Shown here: piece after piece, positions 9,129 through 17,412 of the stretch | Position numbering within the stretch: the first letter of the stretch is position 1 | Layout of the letters: each line of letters starts with the position of its first letter | Assembly (NCBI GenBank): GCA_964638675.1 | Contig: CAZXAU010000003.1 | Location: forward strand, 1-64,000 | DNA length: 64,000 bases | Reading direction: 5' to 3' | From: SIG714 sp964638675 | GTDB taxonomy: Bacteria > Bacillota > Clostridia > Oscillospirales > CAG-272 | Position numbers and translations under genes: made by a program | Notes under the pieces: model-generated | Database searches by the model: none | Seen by the model: only the letters and a program-made list of their open reading frames with translations | Told to the model about the DNA's origin: nothing

Positions 9129-9845
9129 CCGATCCTACCTCCTGCACTTTCGGCGGTGCACTGTGCTTCTGCCTGCTTGTTTTCACGACCGTGCTTTGAC
9201 CGCCGCCTTTATCTTTGTCCTTCGGTTTGTTCGGAGGAGTCTGCTGCGGCTCATGGCTTTGACTCTCTGCATGATTTATGCCGCCTGTGGACTCACTGTC
9301 TGCGGGCGATTCTTCTTTGATCAGCCATTCGGGATGGTACTTCTGTACGATGCCGTCCATGATCTCCTTTTTCTCAGCATATACAACTTCACGGCCATCG
9401 TTGTCCTCTACGGTATAGGGTTTATCTTTGTTGAATTCAATTCCCCATTTGAAGAACAATTTCAGTTTTACTTTCATGGGATGAAAGCCTGTTTTCATAA
9501 CGACAAACTGTCCCTTCGGCATGGATTTTAGTTCATCAGGTGTCATGAGAGCGGGCGTTCTATCATCTTCAAAGATTGAGATGGATCATTCTTGCTTCTT
9601 GATACAGATCCACTCATTACGGTTCGGCTGCCGAGTGCTTTTGATAGTACCTCTGCCGATGAGCTGTTTGGGGCGAAACCGCCGAACAGCGTGATCTGCG
9701 TATTATCTACAATTATTTCCGCACCTTCTTTACCGTAGTTTTTATCGAGTTGCGAGAAGGACTGAATGATCGGCACGATCTGCAAGCGTCTGCTTCGTGA
9801 AGCCGAAAACATCATCTCTGCTGATTCTATTTTACCACAGTTCAT
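9115..9845 (-). pseudogene. VirD4/TraG-type coupling protein, C-terminal remnant with frameshift
   Basis: Two adjoining frames together give the C-terminal third of a conjugation coupling ATPase: GKIESAEMMFSASRSRRLQI..IIQSF..NTQITLFGGFAPNS..LGSRTVMSGS..SLKMIERPL, then MTPDELKSMPKGQFVVMKTG. The break is at the PL|MTPDEL joint: the minus strand reads CTCTCATG where CTCATG would keep the frame, so a TC dinucleotide has been duplicated. The ATPase Walker A region is missing. The upstream end is a deletion scar joined to the relaxase remnant near 9836-9845. The tail is acidic/basic low-complexity, as is usual for this family. The protein cannot function. Confidence 0.85.
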
Positions 9846-10676
9846 AGAGCGTAGCTATCCGTTCATCGGCAGCAAGATCATCCACAATGGCATTGATGAT
9901 TGCCTTGACATTCGCTTTCAAATAGCCGTACACCTTCTTGCTTTATGTCTTGGAGAGACGGTCGGCAATGTGCAGAAGCATTTCTTCAAGCTTCGGATTA
10001 TTATAGACTCCGCTGTTGATTTGGAATACGATCTCCGCAATCACCTCACGGCTGTTTGCTCGCAGTGCATACCGATGCTCGTTCTGCTTCTCATATATGC
10101 TGATGAGATCTTGAGCAAAAATATCCTTGGCAAAAGGAGGAACGGAGAGCATTCACACCTTTGGGAGATAGATAGCCCTGTCATTCCGCTGTGGAATAGG
10201 CGATCAGATGCAAATGGGGATGATGGATTTCATTATGAAACGCCGCAAACCCTTTCAAGTTCTGCATGGGAATATTGAGATTGTGAACAGGGCTTCGCTC
10301 TGTGAGCAAAGCATATCTCGCCATTGTTCTCCTGTATTGAAACCCAATCGTTCTGCTCTCGGACGGGTAGCAATATAGTCGGCATAGGTTTTTGAGTTCA
10401 TCATCTGCGATGCATTTTCTTCCATTGTCCGTGATATAAATTCCAAAGCTGTAACGACCGTTTTGTTTTTCAGGTAGTCCTCATATTCTTACCGTCGAGG
10501 AAATCACGGAGTATTTTGACGATGAGCTGCTTCTGATTCACAGCAGCGGGCTTCAGCTTAAGAGATTCATCCGTCTTTTCAACACCCTCGCGAGTAACAA
10601 TGTGATTTGCATAGCCGCCGGGCAACAACTTACTACTCGGTTTCAGATATTTGAATTTAGTTACGGGTCTTGCCAT
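9836..10676 (-). pseudogene. MobP3-like relaxase, multiply frameshifted remnant
   Basis: Pieces of one relaxase appear in order but in different frames. The N-terminus is MARPVTKFKYLKPSS..HIVTREGVEKTDES (10676 to about 10490). Then EDYLKNKTVVTALEFISRTMEEN..YADYIATRPRAERLGFNTGEQW (to about 10300), followed by FHNEIHHPHLHLIAYS, the histidine metal-site motif. Next is FAKDIFAQDLISIYEKQNEHRY, and last KVYGYLKANVKAIINAIVDD ending ..ELW at the scar with the coupling-protein remnant. Compared with relatives, a segment is missing between RPRAER and LGFNTGE. The gene once nicked oriT to start transfer of the element. At least four frame changes make it dead. Confidence 0.85.
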
Positions 10677-11040
10677 TTAAAACCTCCACCTCACTTTGGA
10701 TAACCATTTGCAGTTTTCGGGCGGTCGCAAAAAATAATCCGCTTTACAGATTTGTTTCATGAGACCGCTATTTACCTTTCTGCTAATCAAGTTCATCCTC
10801 AAAGGAGGACGAACCATTACCTCTTTGACGCACTCACCGCGCAACCGTTCCAGTGATAACAGATCGATGTCATTGACTGCGGCAAAGAGATTTTGTAGGA
10901 TAGCGCTCTCTACCACCAGCTTGAACAGCAGACGGCTTTGACGATTATCGCTCTCGGCAACGATGTTTTTCATGTTGGATCGGAAACTCTGTAATCAGTG
11001 TATTTTCTTTGTTCGTAATGACTGCGTTGATCTGCGACAT
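10677..11040 (-). pseudogene. Element-borne gene of unknown function, frameshifted
   Basis: The ATG at 11040 shares a base with the stop codon of the upstream gene (TAATG), typical of coupled genes. Its frame (MSQINAVITNKENTLITEFP) fails after about 22 codons. The sequence continues one frame over from 10973 as MKNIVAESDNRQSRLLFKLV..LLSLERLRGECVKEVMVRPP. The whole span is one base more than a multiple of three, consistent with a single inserted base near 10975. I do not recognise the family. The stop abuts the relaxase start. Confidence 0.6.
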
Positions 11041-11414
11041 TATTTATTACCTCGGTTCATAGATGTAATTGCGCAGAGACCGAATCTTCGTATTGCCATT
11101 GCATTGCAGATAAACCCGAATGTCCTCGGTGAAATTAAATCCGCATCTGCAATGTTTTTGATCGTGATGTGTTTCGTCACTAGATACAGATCCTTTGCAC
11201 AGCATAACAGGGTATACCCATTCTCGGTGCTGTTTTTCAGCTTAATCGCATCAAAGCGGATTTCGTTCTGAACGACATGATGCTTAACTGTCATCCACAG
11301 CTTATGTTCAGCTGTCAACAAGTACATTGCCGACATAAGTGCATAGTCTTTCTTATTCATCTTTTTGATTGCATTCGTAAAAACATTTCGATGCTTTTCG
11401 TTTTTATAATTCAT
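11040..11414 (-). CDS. DUF6075-like protein of mobile elements
   Basis: This 124-residue protein opens MNYKNEKHRNVFTNAIKKMN and contains FDAIKLKNSTENGYTLLCCA and FICNAMAIRRFG, which I recognise as a DUF6075-type family carried on clostridial conjugative elements. No biochemical role is known to me. It is all-alpha in appearance, cytoplasmic and without a signal peptide. The frame is intact although its neighbours are broken. The stop overlaps the next start (TAATG). Confidence 0.75.
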   Translation of the reverse strand: MNYKNEKHRNVFTNAIKKMNKKDYALMSAMYLLTAEHKLWMTVKHHVVQNEIRFDAIKLKNSTENGYTLLCCAKDLYLVTKHITIKNIADADLISPRTFGFICNAMAIRRFGLCAITSMNRGNK

Positions 11415-11441
11415 AGATTTTTCCTCTCTTTCTTTGATGTG

Positions 11442-11735
11442 TTAGGATATACGCTGTTGAAATGCCGGGATATTCACTTTAGAGACTAATGCTGTAATCA
11501 CCTCTTTGGATGATACCCTGCCAACAAAGATTCGTTCCTCTATATAAGGACATCTTTTCTTCGAGCAACATTTTTGCTTTCCTGTATAGTAAAGACACAG
11601 TTTGCAATCAAACATTTCAGCAGTCAGCTTTTCTGCACCGAAAATATATGTGCTGTGACCTTTCGGTGTGAAGCCTGGAATGGTGAGCATCATCCTTTCA
11701 AGTTCCCGGAATGGCAAATTTTTATTTGGGTACAT
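11442..11735 (-). CDS. Small cysteine-rich protein of the mobile-element remnant
   Basis: I start at 11735 (MYPNKNLPFRELERMMLTIP), where GGAAGG lies 8 bases upstream; a longer frame to 11783 has no ribosome site. The 97-residue product has a Cys cluster in the middle (CKLCLYY, then KQKCCSKKRC) that could bind a metal. It resembles conserved hypothetical cargo proteins that travel with DUF6075 genes. Function unknown. It is the first gene of the remnant operon after a series of terminator hairpins. Confidence 0.65.
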   Translation of the reverse strand: MYPNKNLPFRELERMMLTIPGFTPKGHSTYIFGAEKLTAEMFDCKLCLYYTGKQKCCSKKRCPYIEERIFVGRVSSKEVITALVSKVNIPAFQQRIS

Positions 11736-11756
11736 TATGAAATTCCTTCCTGTAAA

Positions 11757-11793
11757 ATAAAAAAGCCAACCGCTTGGTTTCAAACGATTGGCT
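11757..11793 (-). terminator. Terminator-like hairpin
   Basis: AGCCAA paired with TTGGCT is followed on the minus strand by a T-rich tract. It lies just upstream of the cysteine-rich gene and shields it from tRNA-Ser transcription. Confidence 0.55.
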
Positions 11794-11801
11794 CGGTGGA
11801 T

Positions 11802-11838
11802 AAGAAAAAAGGCAAATAGCTTTTTACCTCTATTTGCC
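11802..11838 (-). terminator. Terminator hairpin
   Basis: GGCAAATAG paired with CTATTTGCC has a T6 tract on the minus strand. It is the second of three terminators in a row between tRNA-Ser and the element remnant. Confidence 0.7.
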
Positions 11839-11926
11839 TGTCTGTACCTTGTTATTTTGTTGTACGGTAGTTCGAATCTCTCCGCAAATGGAAAAGTGCC
11901 ATTTTATATCTACGGTTTTGACTACC

Positions 11927-11975
11927 AAAAAAAAGCCGCCTAAGACGGCGAAAACCCCGATAAAATCGGGGTTTT
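11927..11975 (-). terminator. Tandem terminator downstream of tRNA-Ser
   Basis: Two adjacent hairpins, AAAACCCCGAT/ATCGGGGTTTT and a GCCG/CGGC stem, run into a T8 tract on the minus strand about 35 bases past the tRNA. Confidence 0.8.
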
Positions 11976-12006
11976 CGGTGAGGATATCTTTTTCGTCCTC
12001 TTTTGA

Positions 12007-12098
12007 TGGCGGAGAAGGAGAGATTTGAACTCTCGCGCCGCTATAAACGACCTACACCCTTAGCAGGGGCGCCTCTTCGGCCACTTGAGTACTTCTCC
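12007..12098 (-). tRNA. tRNA-Ser(GCU)
   Basis: The acceptor stem GGAGAAG pairs with CTTCTCC. The anticodon loop reads CTGCTAA (anticodon GCT). A long variable arm marks a class II serine tRNA, and the T loop is TTCAAAT. Discriminator G plus CCA is encoded. The decayed conjugative element lies directly downstream, so this tRNA may have been its insertion site, although I found no matching repeat at the other side. Confidence 0.93.
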
Positions 12099-12142
12099 GG
12101 ATGGACGGTATAAACCAATATTCAACTGTGATTTACTTCTTT

Positions 12143-12171
12143 ATTATATCACACCTGATTTAAAAATGCAA
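12143..12171 (-). promoter_or_regulatory. Promoter of tRNA-Ser
   Basis: TTGCAT, 17 bases, then a perfect TATAAT ends about 45 bases before the tRNA. Confidence 0.75.
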
Positions 12172-12277
12172 TACCTTTTTTAAAAAAAATAAATTTATTT
12201 TCTTGCAGCAAGTTCTCAAAGTAAATTTCACAGTGTAATTTACCTTGATAATTCACGAAGATTTTAAGATCACCCAC

Positions 12278-12306
12278 AAATGGTCGTTTTTACTGAACGA
12301 CCATTT
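12278..12306. terminator. Hairpin after the bioY operon
   Basis: An 11-bp perfect stem, AAATGGTCGTT/AACGACCATTT, with a 7-base loop lies 20 bases past the stop of the last gene. There is no clear T tract on the minus strand, so it may stabilise the 3' end rather than terminate. Confidence 0.5.
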
Positions 12307-12326
12307 GATCTGCATTACATACGTAC

Positions 12327-13031
12327 TTATATAAAAAATTTTCTTTCAAGATATTCACGCAATGGTCTTATAATTCCGGCAAGAAGGAAAAACACACCTA
12401 TACCCAGAAGTGCTGTAAGCGGATAGACTGACCATAGAAACATCTGAGTTCCAAATGTGAAATGTTCGAACATTTCTATAAGTGATGAATATATCGCAAG
12501 AAGCACAAAAAATCCGCCGAGAATAAAATATCTTCCATTTTTAAGATATCTGAAAAGCGTCACCGCCGCAGTCATTATAGCGCCCAAAATCATTACTACC
12601 GGAAAAGCAAACGACAAAAACCAATTTCCGTCGGTACTCAGGCAGATATACCCAAGATAGAGTGCTATAGCCGCATGGTCTACCGGAACGAATATAACAG
12701 GATTCGGCTTTGTGAACCAAAGAGGAAATACTGCTATAATATACGCAAGCAATATTCCGAGTGATGCAATTCCCCCCCAACGCAGTTCGCCGTATACTCT
12801 GTTGCATACAAGCAGAATTATGGCAACTGCAATTGCCAGGAAAACGGTCAGTATTATTGCAAGCGGCATATTGGACATTCTCTGCTTTTTCGGAAGAACA
12901 TCCGAATATATATTTACTTTTTTAACGCTTTCATTATCATCAGGATTAATGACCCGTGTATTACAAAGCGGACACTTGTTTTCACCGTTTTGCAGCTTCA
13001 CACCGCATCTGACGCAGTACATTTCGCTCAT
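12327..13031 (-). CDS. Zinc-ribbon membrane protein, DUF6320-like
   Basis: The N-terminus has a zinc ribbon (MYCVRCGVKL..CPLCNTRV, two CxxC pairs within the first 25 residues). A short linker is followed by about six hydrophobic segments between residues 50 and 225. I recognise the arrangement as DUF6320. It overlaps the upstream acyltransferase by 4 bases (ATGA), so the two are translated together, and this pairing recurs in clostridia in my memory. A role as membrane partner of the acyltransferase is inference. Confidence 0.75.
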   Translation of the reverse strand: MSEMYCVRCGVKLQNGENKCPLCNTRVINPDDNESVKKVNIYSDVLPKKQRMSNMPLAIILTVFLAIAVAIILLVCNRVYGELRWGGIASLGILLAYIIAVFPLWFTKPNPVIFVPVDHAAIALYLGYICLSTDGNWFLSFAFPVVMILGAIMTAAVTLFRYLKNGRYFILGGFFVLLAIYSSLIEMFEHFTFGTQMFLWSVYPLTALLGIGVFFLLAGIIRPLREYLERKFFI

Positions 13032-14299
13032 TCCCTCCCGTTGCTCTCAATTTCCACCGGAACTCCGAGCTCAACGAGCTTTGAAAAAAAGCGTCTTTCA
13101 AGGTCGGATTCCTTTATATTTCTTATCATATTAATAAATGTTTTTCCACCGTAGCTTGCAAGAGAACAGTTATTCGGATAGCTTCTCTGAACCCCGATAG
13201 TAAACTCAACTCTCTCAAGATAATTCTTCATTTCCCCGGGCAGAGTAATGAGACCGAGATTGGATATGTTCAGACTTCCCTTTCTCTCGCCGATATCTCT
13301 GTACACCATCTCCATGAAAAAATGCTTGATCCCGACCGGCACAAACCGAACCAGTGGGTTCACCTGCGGAAGGACATTTGCCGCAATCATAGCCGCCATA
13401 TTTTGCTTTGTCGCCCCTGCGGCAAGCTGGTGACCTATGCTGTCACAAAGCTCTTTTAAGCTATATTCTCCCCTTTTGGGGTCAACACCGATATTCAGTG
13501 TCAATGCAAAATTACGCAGAGTTTTGCTTCCGTAAAGCCTGCGGAGATTGACCGGAATCGTGACCTTAATCCATCTTTGCCTTTTCTTCGGTTTCTCTCC
13601 TGCCTGTTTTTCGATAAGGCACTGAGCCATTACGGCAGCGAGAAATACGGTAATTGATGCACCGTATTCGTGCGATTTGTTTTTCAGTGTATCGGTATTG
13701 ATTATTCCTGTAATAATGTGGAGAAATCCGTCCTCCTCGGGGGTTCCGTGAAGTACATATGAATTTTCTTCTTTTCTGCTTGCCGGATAATCTATGCTGT
13801 TCTTAAAGAAGGAATCTTCGAGCTCTTCCTCACTCGGTGTCTGATCTACAGTCAGGATCTTATCGCACTCAGGCACGGAAACACCGTATTTCAGATAGAC
13901 ATATCTTGCAACAAGAGAGCAAAGATAGATACTTCCGCCCGTTCCGTCGGTGATCGCATGGAAAAACTCAACCGCAAAACGCTTTTTGTAGTAAAGTACT
14001 CTTATACAGCAGTCCTTTAATTCAGAGTTGCTCATGGTCGAAAGAGGATATGCAAAATCTTCTCTTACCTTGGGTGGATGATTACAGCTCTCAAGGTAAC
14101 ACCAGAAAAAACCTTTTTTCAGTCTCACGTAAAAAGAAGGAAAACGGGGCATAAGATCATATACCGCTCTTTGCAATATTTCGGGATCTATATCTTCCTT
14201 CAAAGTTGCAGACATTCTGAATACATTACGCCATTTGCGGCGCATTGTAGCCGGAAAGATAAGTGCAGCCGTATCAAGCCGATACCAACTCTTTGCCAT
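13028..14299 (-). CDS. Condensation/alcohol-acyltransferase-like enzyme
   Basis: This 423-residue protein of the CoA-dependent acyltransferase superfamily (condensation-domain and alcohol O-acetyltransferase fold) has the catalytic HxxxDG motif as HAITDG near residue 116. The C-terminal half holds a second subdomain with an NISNLG motif, resembling the DFG-like region of such enzymes. No carrier-protein or adenylation domains are nearby, so it is probably a stand-alone O- or N-acyltransferase. It lies between a hotdog thioesterase and the DUF6320-like membrane protein with short gaps, which suggests modification of a lipid or small molecule at the membrane. Substrate unknown. Confidence 0.75.
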   Translation of the reverse strand: MAKSWYRLDTAALIFPATMRRKWRNVFRMSATLKEDIDPEILQRAVYDLMPRFPSFYVRLKKGFFWCYLESCNHPPKVREDFAYPLSTMSNSELKDCCIRVLYYKKRFAVEFFHAITDGTGGSIYLCSLVARYVYLKYGVSVPECDKILTVDQTPSEEELEDSFFKNSIDYPASRKEENSYVLHGTPEEDGFLHIITGIINTDTLKNKSHEYGASITVFLAAVMAQCLIEKQAGEKPKKRQRWIKVTIPVNLRRLYGSKTLRNFALTLNIGVDPKRGEYSLKELCDSIGHQLAAGATKQNMAAMIAANVLPQVNPLVRFVPVGIKHFFMEMVYRDIGERKGSLNISNLGLITLPGEMKNYLERVEFTIGVQRSYPNNCSLASYGGKTFINMIRNIKESDLERRFFSKLVELGVPVEIESNGRE

Positions 14300-14372
14300 G
14301 TTTTTCTCCTTTCGCGATGTAGTTTATCATCGTTATTGTGTTCTTGTATAAGCCTTACAAATCGCTAAAAAC

Positions 14373-14765
14373 TCAATTTTTAATTTTATCAAGAGCTTTT
14401 TCAAAGAATTTATTATTGTCGATAATAAATCTCTCGTGAATTCCCTCTCCGATAAGTCCATGCCCATCAAATGCTTTTACGCTGAAAACTATACGCTTTC
14501 TGTCGATCTCAACAACTTCGCTCTCGCATGATATCATCGAGCCGACAGGCGAAGCGCTTACATGTCTGACATCGATTTTTATGCCGACACTTCCCTGCCC
14601 TTGCTCAAGATAGGGTCTTATGCTTTCCATAGCGGTCTTTTCCATGAGAGCTATCATGCAGGGCGTTGCATAAACCAAAAGTTCTCCGCTTCCGACTTCA
14701 AGTGCCGTCTTATCGTTCGTAACCAAATCAGAACATTTACCGATCAATCCTATACTAACAGTCAT
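14373..14765 (-). CDS. Hotdog-fold thioesterase (FlK-like)
   Basis: This roughly 130-residue protein resembles FlK-type acyl-CoA thioesterases: GSGELLVYATPCMIALMEKT, then the helix-strand region VGIKIDVRHVSASPVG and the closing GLIGEGIHERFII. The T/E/H catalytic set of that family is present (Thr in ATP, Glu in MEKT, His in VRHVSA). I start at the ATG at 14765, with GGGGAT about 9 bases upstream, rather than a TTG 21 bases earlier. It sits between bioY and the acyltransferase in one transcription unit and probably clears or recycles a CoA ester; the substrate is not visible from sequence. Confidence 0.8.
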   Translation of the reverse strand: MTVSIGLIGKCSDLVTNDKTALEVGSGELLVYATPCMIALMEKTAMESIRPYLEQGQGSVGIKIDVRHVSASPVGSMISCESEVVEIDRKRIVFSVKAFDGHGLIGEGIHERFIIDNNKFFEKALDKIKN

Positions 14766-14812
14766 TTGAAACTTATCCCCCAACAAGTATATTCTTAGTC
14801 ATTATTTGTAAA

Positions 14813-15379
14813 TTATCCCTGTCCAAGCAGTCCTTCAAGCGGCTTCTTCAAACGGTCTGCAATAAATGCCGCAAGCAATATCTTAAGCAGGTCGGGAATA
14901 ATGAATGGAACGACACACGCCATAATAGATGCCCACAAACCATAACCATATGTATTTACAAAAACAAACATCACAGTTCCGGCAATATAGCAGAACATGT
15001 ATGAAAAGATTGATATCGACATTCTGCTCCAGAAGCCTTTTTTTGCAAATCTCTCAAGAAGTGTATATACGATCGCTGATATGATAAATCCGAAAATATA
15101 TCCGCCTGTAGGTCCCGCTAAAACACCTAAGCCGCCGCTGAAGCCGGTAAACACCGGGACTCCTATTGCACCCATTGCAACATATGCAACTATTGCCGCA
15201 GTTCCCTTTTTGCCGCCGAGTATAAACAATGCCGCATAAACCGCAAAGGTCTGCATTGAAAACTGGATCGGCATAATCGGAAGTTTTATCATGATCCACG
15301 AGCAAATCACTATGATTGCAGTCATTAATGCAATACTTGTAAGCGTAACTATCCTGAATCTTTTTTGGTTCTTATGCAC
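14813..15379 (-). CDS. bioY: Biotin transporter substrate-binding subunit BioY
   Basis: This is the membrane S-component of an ECF-type biotin importer: about six transmembrane helices in 188 residues, with the BioY hallmark region GLGVLAGPTGGYIFGF near residue 90. No ECF ATPases or EcfT are next to it, so it would share the general energising module encoded elsewhere. It leads a unit with thioesterase, acyltransferase and DUF6320-like genes from a promoter 40 bases upstream. I saw no convincing BirA operator. Confidence 0.92.
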   Translation of the reverse strand: MHKNQKRFRIVTLTSIALMTAIIVICSWIMIKLPIMPIQFSMQTFAVYAALFILGGKKGTAAIVAYVAMGAIGVPVFTGFSGGLGVLAGPTGGYIFGFIISAIVYTLLERFAKKGFWSRMSISIFSYMFCYIAGTVMFVFVNTYGYGLWASIMACVVPFIIPDLLKILLAAFIADRLKKPLEGLLGQG

Positions 15380-15415
15380 AAAAGCACTTCCTTTTTTATC
15401 TTTTTTATCCTTGAT

Positions 15416-15444
15416 ATTGTATCACAGACAAAAAGAGTTTTCAA
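15416..15444 (-). promoter_or_regulatory. Promoter of the bioY unit
   Basis: TTGAAA, 17 bases, TACAAT on the minus strand, about 37 bases before the bioY start. Confidence 0.7.
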
Positions 15445-15470
15445 TATTTTCTGATGAATTTAACATAGTT

Positions 15471-15959
15471 TTAACATTGACTGTTATTGATGCAGGACTG
15501 ATTTTCATTTATAAAATCCGCAACAATTCCCGCCGCCATTCCGATAAGCTCTTTACAGGGACGTTTTTTATAGTATTCGGGTGTTCTCTCGTCCGGAATG
15601 GGTGAATCTGCCCCTTTAGGTTTACCCAAAAGTTCACGGCATACGATCGATCGGTTGTTCTTCATAAATTCGCCTGCTAGATACTGTATTCTTGCATAAT
15701 GCTCTGCTTTTAGAGTTCCCTTTTCGGGAGTATCATAGCCGTAAAGTGCGCCTATCACCATAAACATTCCGCTGACAGCACCGCATACCTCACGAAGTCT
15801 GCCCATTCCGCCTCCGAATGAGCTGCTCATTGAAATAAGCAATTTTCTATCGATCGGAATCAGATCGGAAAATGTCAGAACGACCGCCTGAGTACAGTTA
15901 TACCCCTCAAGAAAATAATTTTCAGCCATCTGCCTTCTCTCATCGGGATTCAGCTTCAT
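15471..15959 (-). CDS. C_GCAxxG_C_C family (putative redox) protein
   Basis: The conserved Cys pattern of this family is present: YNCTQAVV near the N-terminus, EVCGAVSG in the middle, then VCRELLG and RPCKELI. It is cytoplasmic, with about four cysteines suited to metal or redox chemistry; biochemical function is not established. The start is the ATG overlapping the luxS stop (TGATG), with AAGGAG 10 bases ahead inside the end of luxS, so the pair is coupled. An in-frame GTG one codon earlier is possible. Confidence 0.8.
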   Translation of the reverse strand: MKLNPDERRQMAENYFLEGYNCTQAVVLTFSDLIPIDRKLLISMSSSFGGGMGRLREVCGAVSGMFMVIGALYGYDTPEKGTLKAEHYARIQYLAGEFMKNNRSIVCRELLGKPKGADSPIPDERTPEYYKKRPCKELIGMAAGIVADFINENQSCINNSQC

Positions 15960-16456
15960 CACTTTATTTCTCCTTTACAAGGATATTCAAAGCGTTTGTT
16001 TTCTGTCAGCTCTTTTTTATATTTCGATATGTAATACTTAGCCATAGATAAATTCTGCTCAGAATAGTTTCCGCATTCTTCGGGGCTTGCACCGGGAATA
16101 ATTCCCTCATATGAAATAATGAAATCACACATTTGGGTTATGAGATCGTATATATCACAAGGTGAAAGTTCGCCGAACAAAAGTATATAGCAACCCGTTC
16201 GACAGCCCATAGGGCCGAAATATACAATATCTTTACTCCTTGCACTGTTACGTAAAAATGTCGCTCCGAGATGCTCTATGGTGTGCAGAGCCGGCATATC
16301 GATCACAGGTTCACGGTTGGGTGATGTCATTCTCATATCGAATGTGGTAACAGTAATGCCTTCCCTGCTGTCTATTCTTGATACATACAGTCCCGGGAAA
16401 AGAATTGTGTGATCTATCTTAAAGCTTTCTATTTTTTCCATATGTCCTTTTTCCAT
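15959..16456 (-). CDS. luxS: S-ribosylhomocysteine lyase LuxS
   Basis: LuxS splits S-ribosylhomocysteine into homocysteine and the autoinducer-2 precursor within the activated methyl cycle. The zinc site is visible as HTIEHLGA plus the Cys in EECGNYSEQN, and FGPMGCRTGCY is the conserved active-site strand. The length of 165 is normal. A second in-frame ATG six codons in (MEKIESF) is a possible alternative start. It overlaps the downstream cysteine-rich gene, linking sulfur recycling with a thiol protein. A TATAAT lies upstream near 16490, but without a well-spaced -35. Confidence 0.93.
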   Translation of the reverse strand: MEKGHMEKIESFKIDHTILFPGLYVSRIDSREGITVTTFDMRMTSPNREPVIDMPALHTIEHLGATFLRNSARSKDIVYFGPMGCRTGCYILLFGELSPCDIYDLITQMCDFIISYEGIIPGASPEECGNYSEQNLSMAKYYISKYKKELTENKRFEYPCKGEIK

Positions 16457-16508
16457 ATATTCGTATCATCCTTTCAGCGGTGAACTATTATATAACTTAT
16501 GAAGATAT

Positions 16509-17351
16509 TCAAATTTTGCTCTTCGTTATGCTTTTCCTGTGAACGAGATAGAGCGGAAGTGCCACAAAAAGCATACCGCCGACAATATTTCCGAGAGTGA
16601 CCGGAAGAAGATTGTTCAGGAAAAAGCTTCCGAAATTAAGGCTGTCAAGTTGCTGTGCCGTCATACCGGATGACAGTGCAAGGTCATAGTATGCAGGATC
16701 GGCTTTGGCAAGAATTCCCGCCGGAATATAATACATATTGGCTACGCAATGCTCGTACCCAGCGATAACAAACGCCCAGATCGGGAAAAAGCAGGCAAAT
16801 ATCTTACCGATGCCGTCATTGCATGCTCCCGATATCAGAACGGCAAGACAGACAAGAATATTGCACATTATGCCCGAACAGAAAGCCTTCATAAAAGGAA
16901 TGCTGACCTTTGAATATGCCGTTTTTATCACCGAAACGCCGAGTGCACCGCCCGAATAATCGAACTGTCCAGAGTTTTTAACAAGTAAAGCAACTAAAAC
17001 AGCACCCAAAAGATTGAAAATATATACAATAAAAAGTGTACGAAGCATCTTAAGCAAACTGAAACGCTTGTTCATCAGACCGAAAAGCATAAGACAGTCG
17101 CCCGTAAAAAGCTCCGCACCGATCAGAACAACAAGTATAAGTCCCACCGAAAAGATGCATCCTCCGAGAGATTTGGCAAGACCCGTGTTTGAAATCCCGT
17201 AGATTGCCGCTGAGCTGCTCGAAGCTCCTATAGCTATAAATGCACCGGCGAGCATACCGAGAATCATAAGCTTCCACCAAGGCATGGATGCTTTCTTTTC
17301 ATAAACAGACATATTGGCGGATAAAAGCTCAGACATATTTTTTGTTCCCAT
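16509..17351 (-). CDS. Formate/nitrite transporter family channel (FocA/NirC-like)
   Basis: About six transmembrane helices and the FNT signature regions are present: GAELFTGDCLML around residue 80, and LVCLAVLISGACNDG with IAGYEHCVANMYYIP in the second half. The start at 17351 (MGTKNMSELL) has GGAAG 7 bases upstream; an ATG 18 bases earlier lacks one. FNT pentamers pass formate, nitrite or hydrosulfide. With luxS downstream and no formate lyase in view, hydrosulfide or formate are both possible and cannot be separated by sequence alone. Confidence 0.88.
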   Translation of the reverse strand: MGTKNMSELLSANMSVYEKKASMPWWKLMILGMLAGAFIAIGASSSSAAIYGISNTGLAKSLGGCIFSVGLILVVLIGAELFTGDCLMLFGLMNKRFSLLKMLRTLFIVYIFNLLGAVLVALLVKNSGQFDYSGGALGVSVIKTAYSKVSIPFMKAFCSGIMCNILVCLAVLISGACNDGIGKIFACFFPIWAFVIAGYEHCVANMYYIPAGILAKADPAYYDLALSSGMTAQQLDSLNFGSFFLNNLLPVTLGNIVGGMLFVALPLYLVHRKSITKSKI

Positions 17352-17412
17352 TTTATAACTTCCTTTCAATTTTGTATCATCTCTATTACTGTTTATCTAA
17401 TAATAATGTGGT

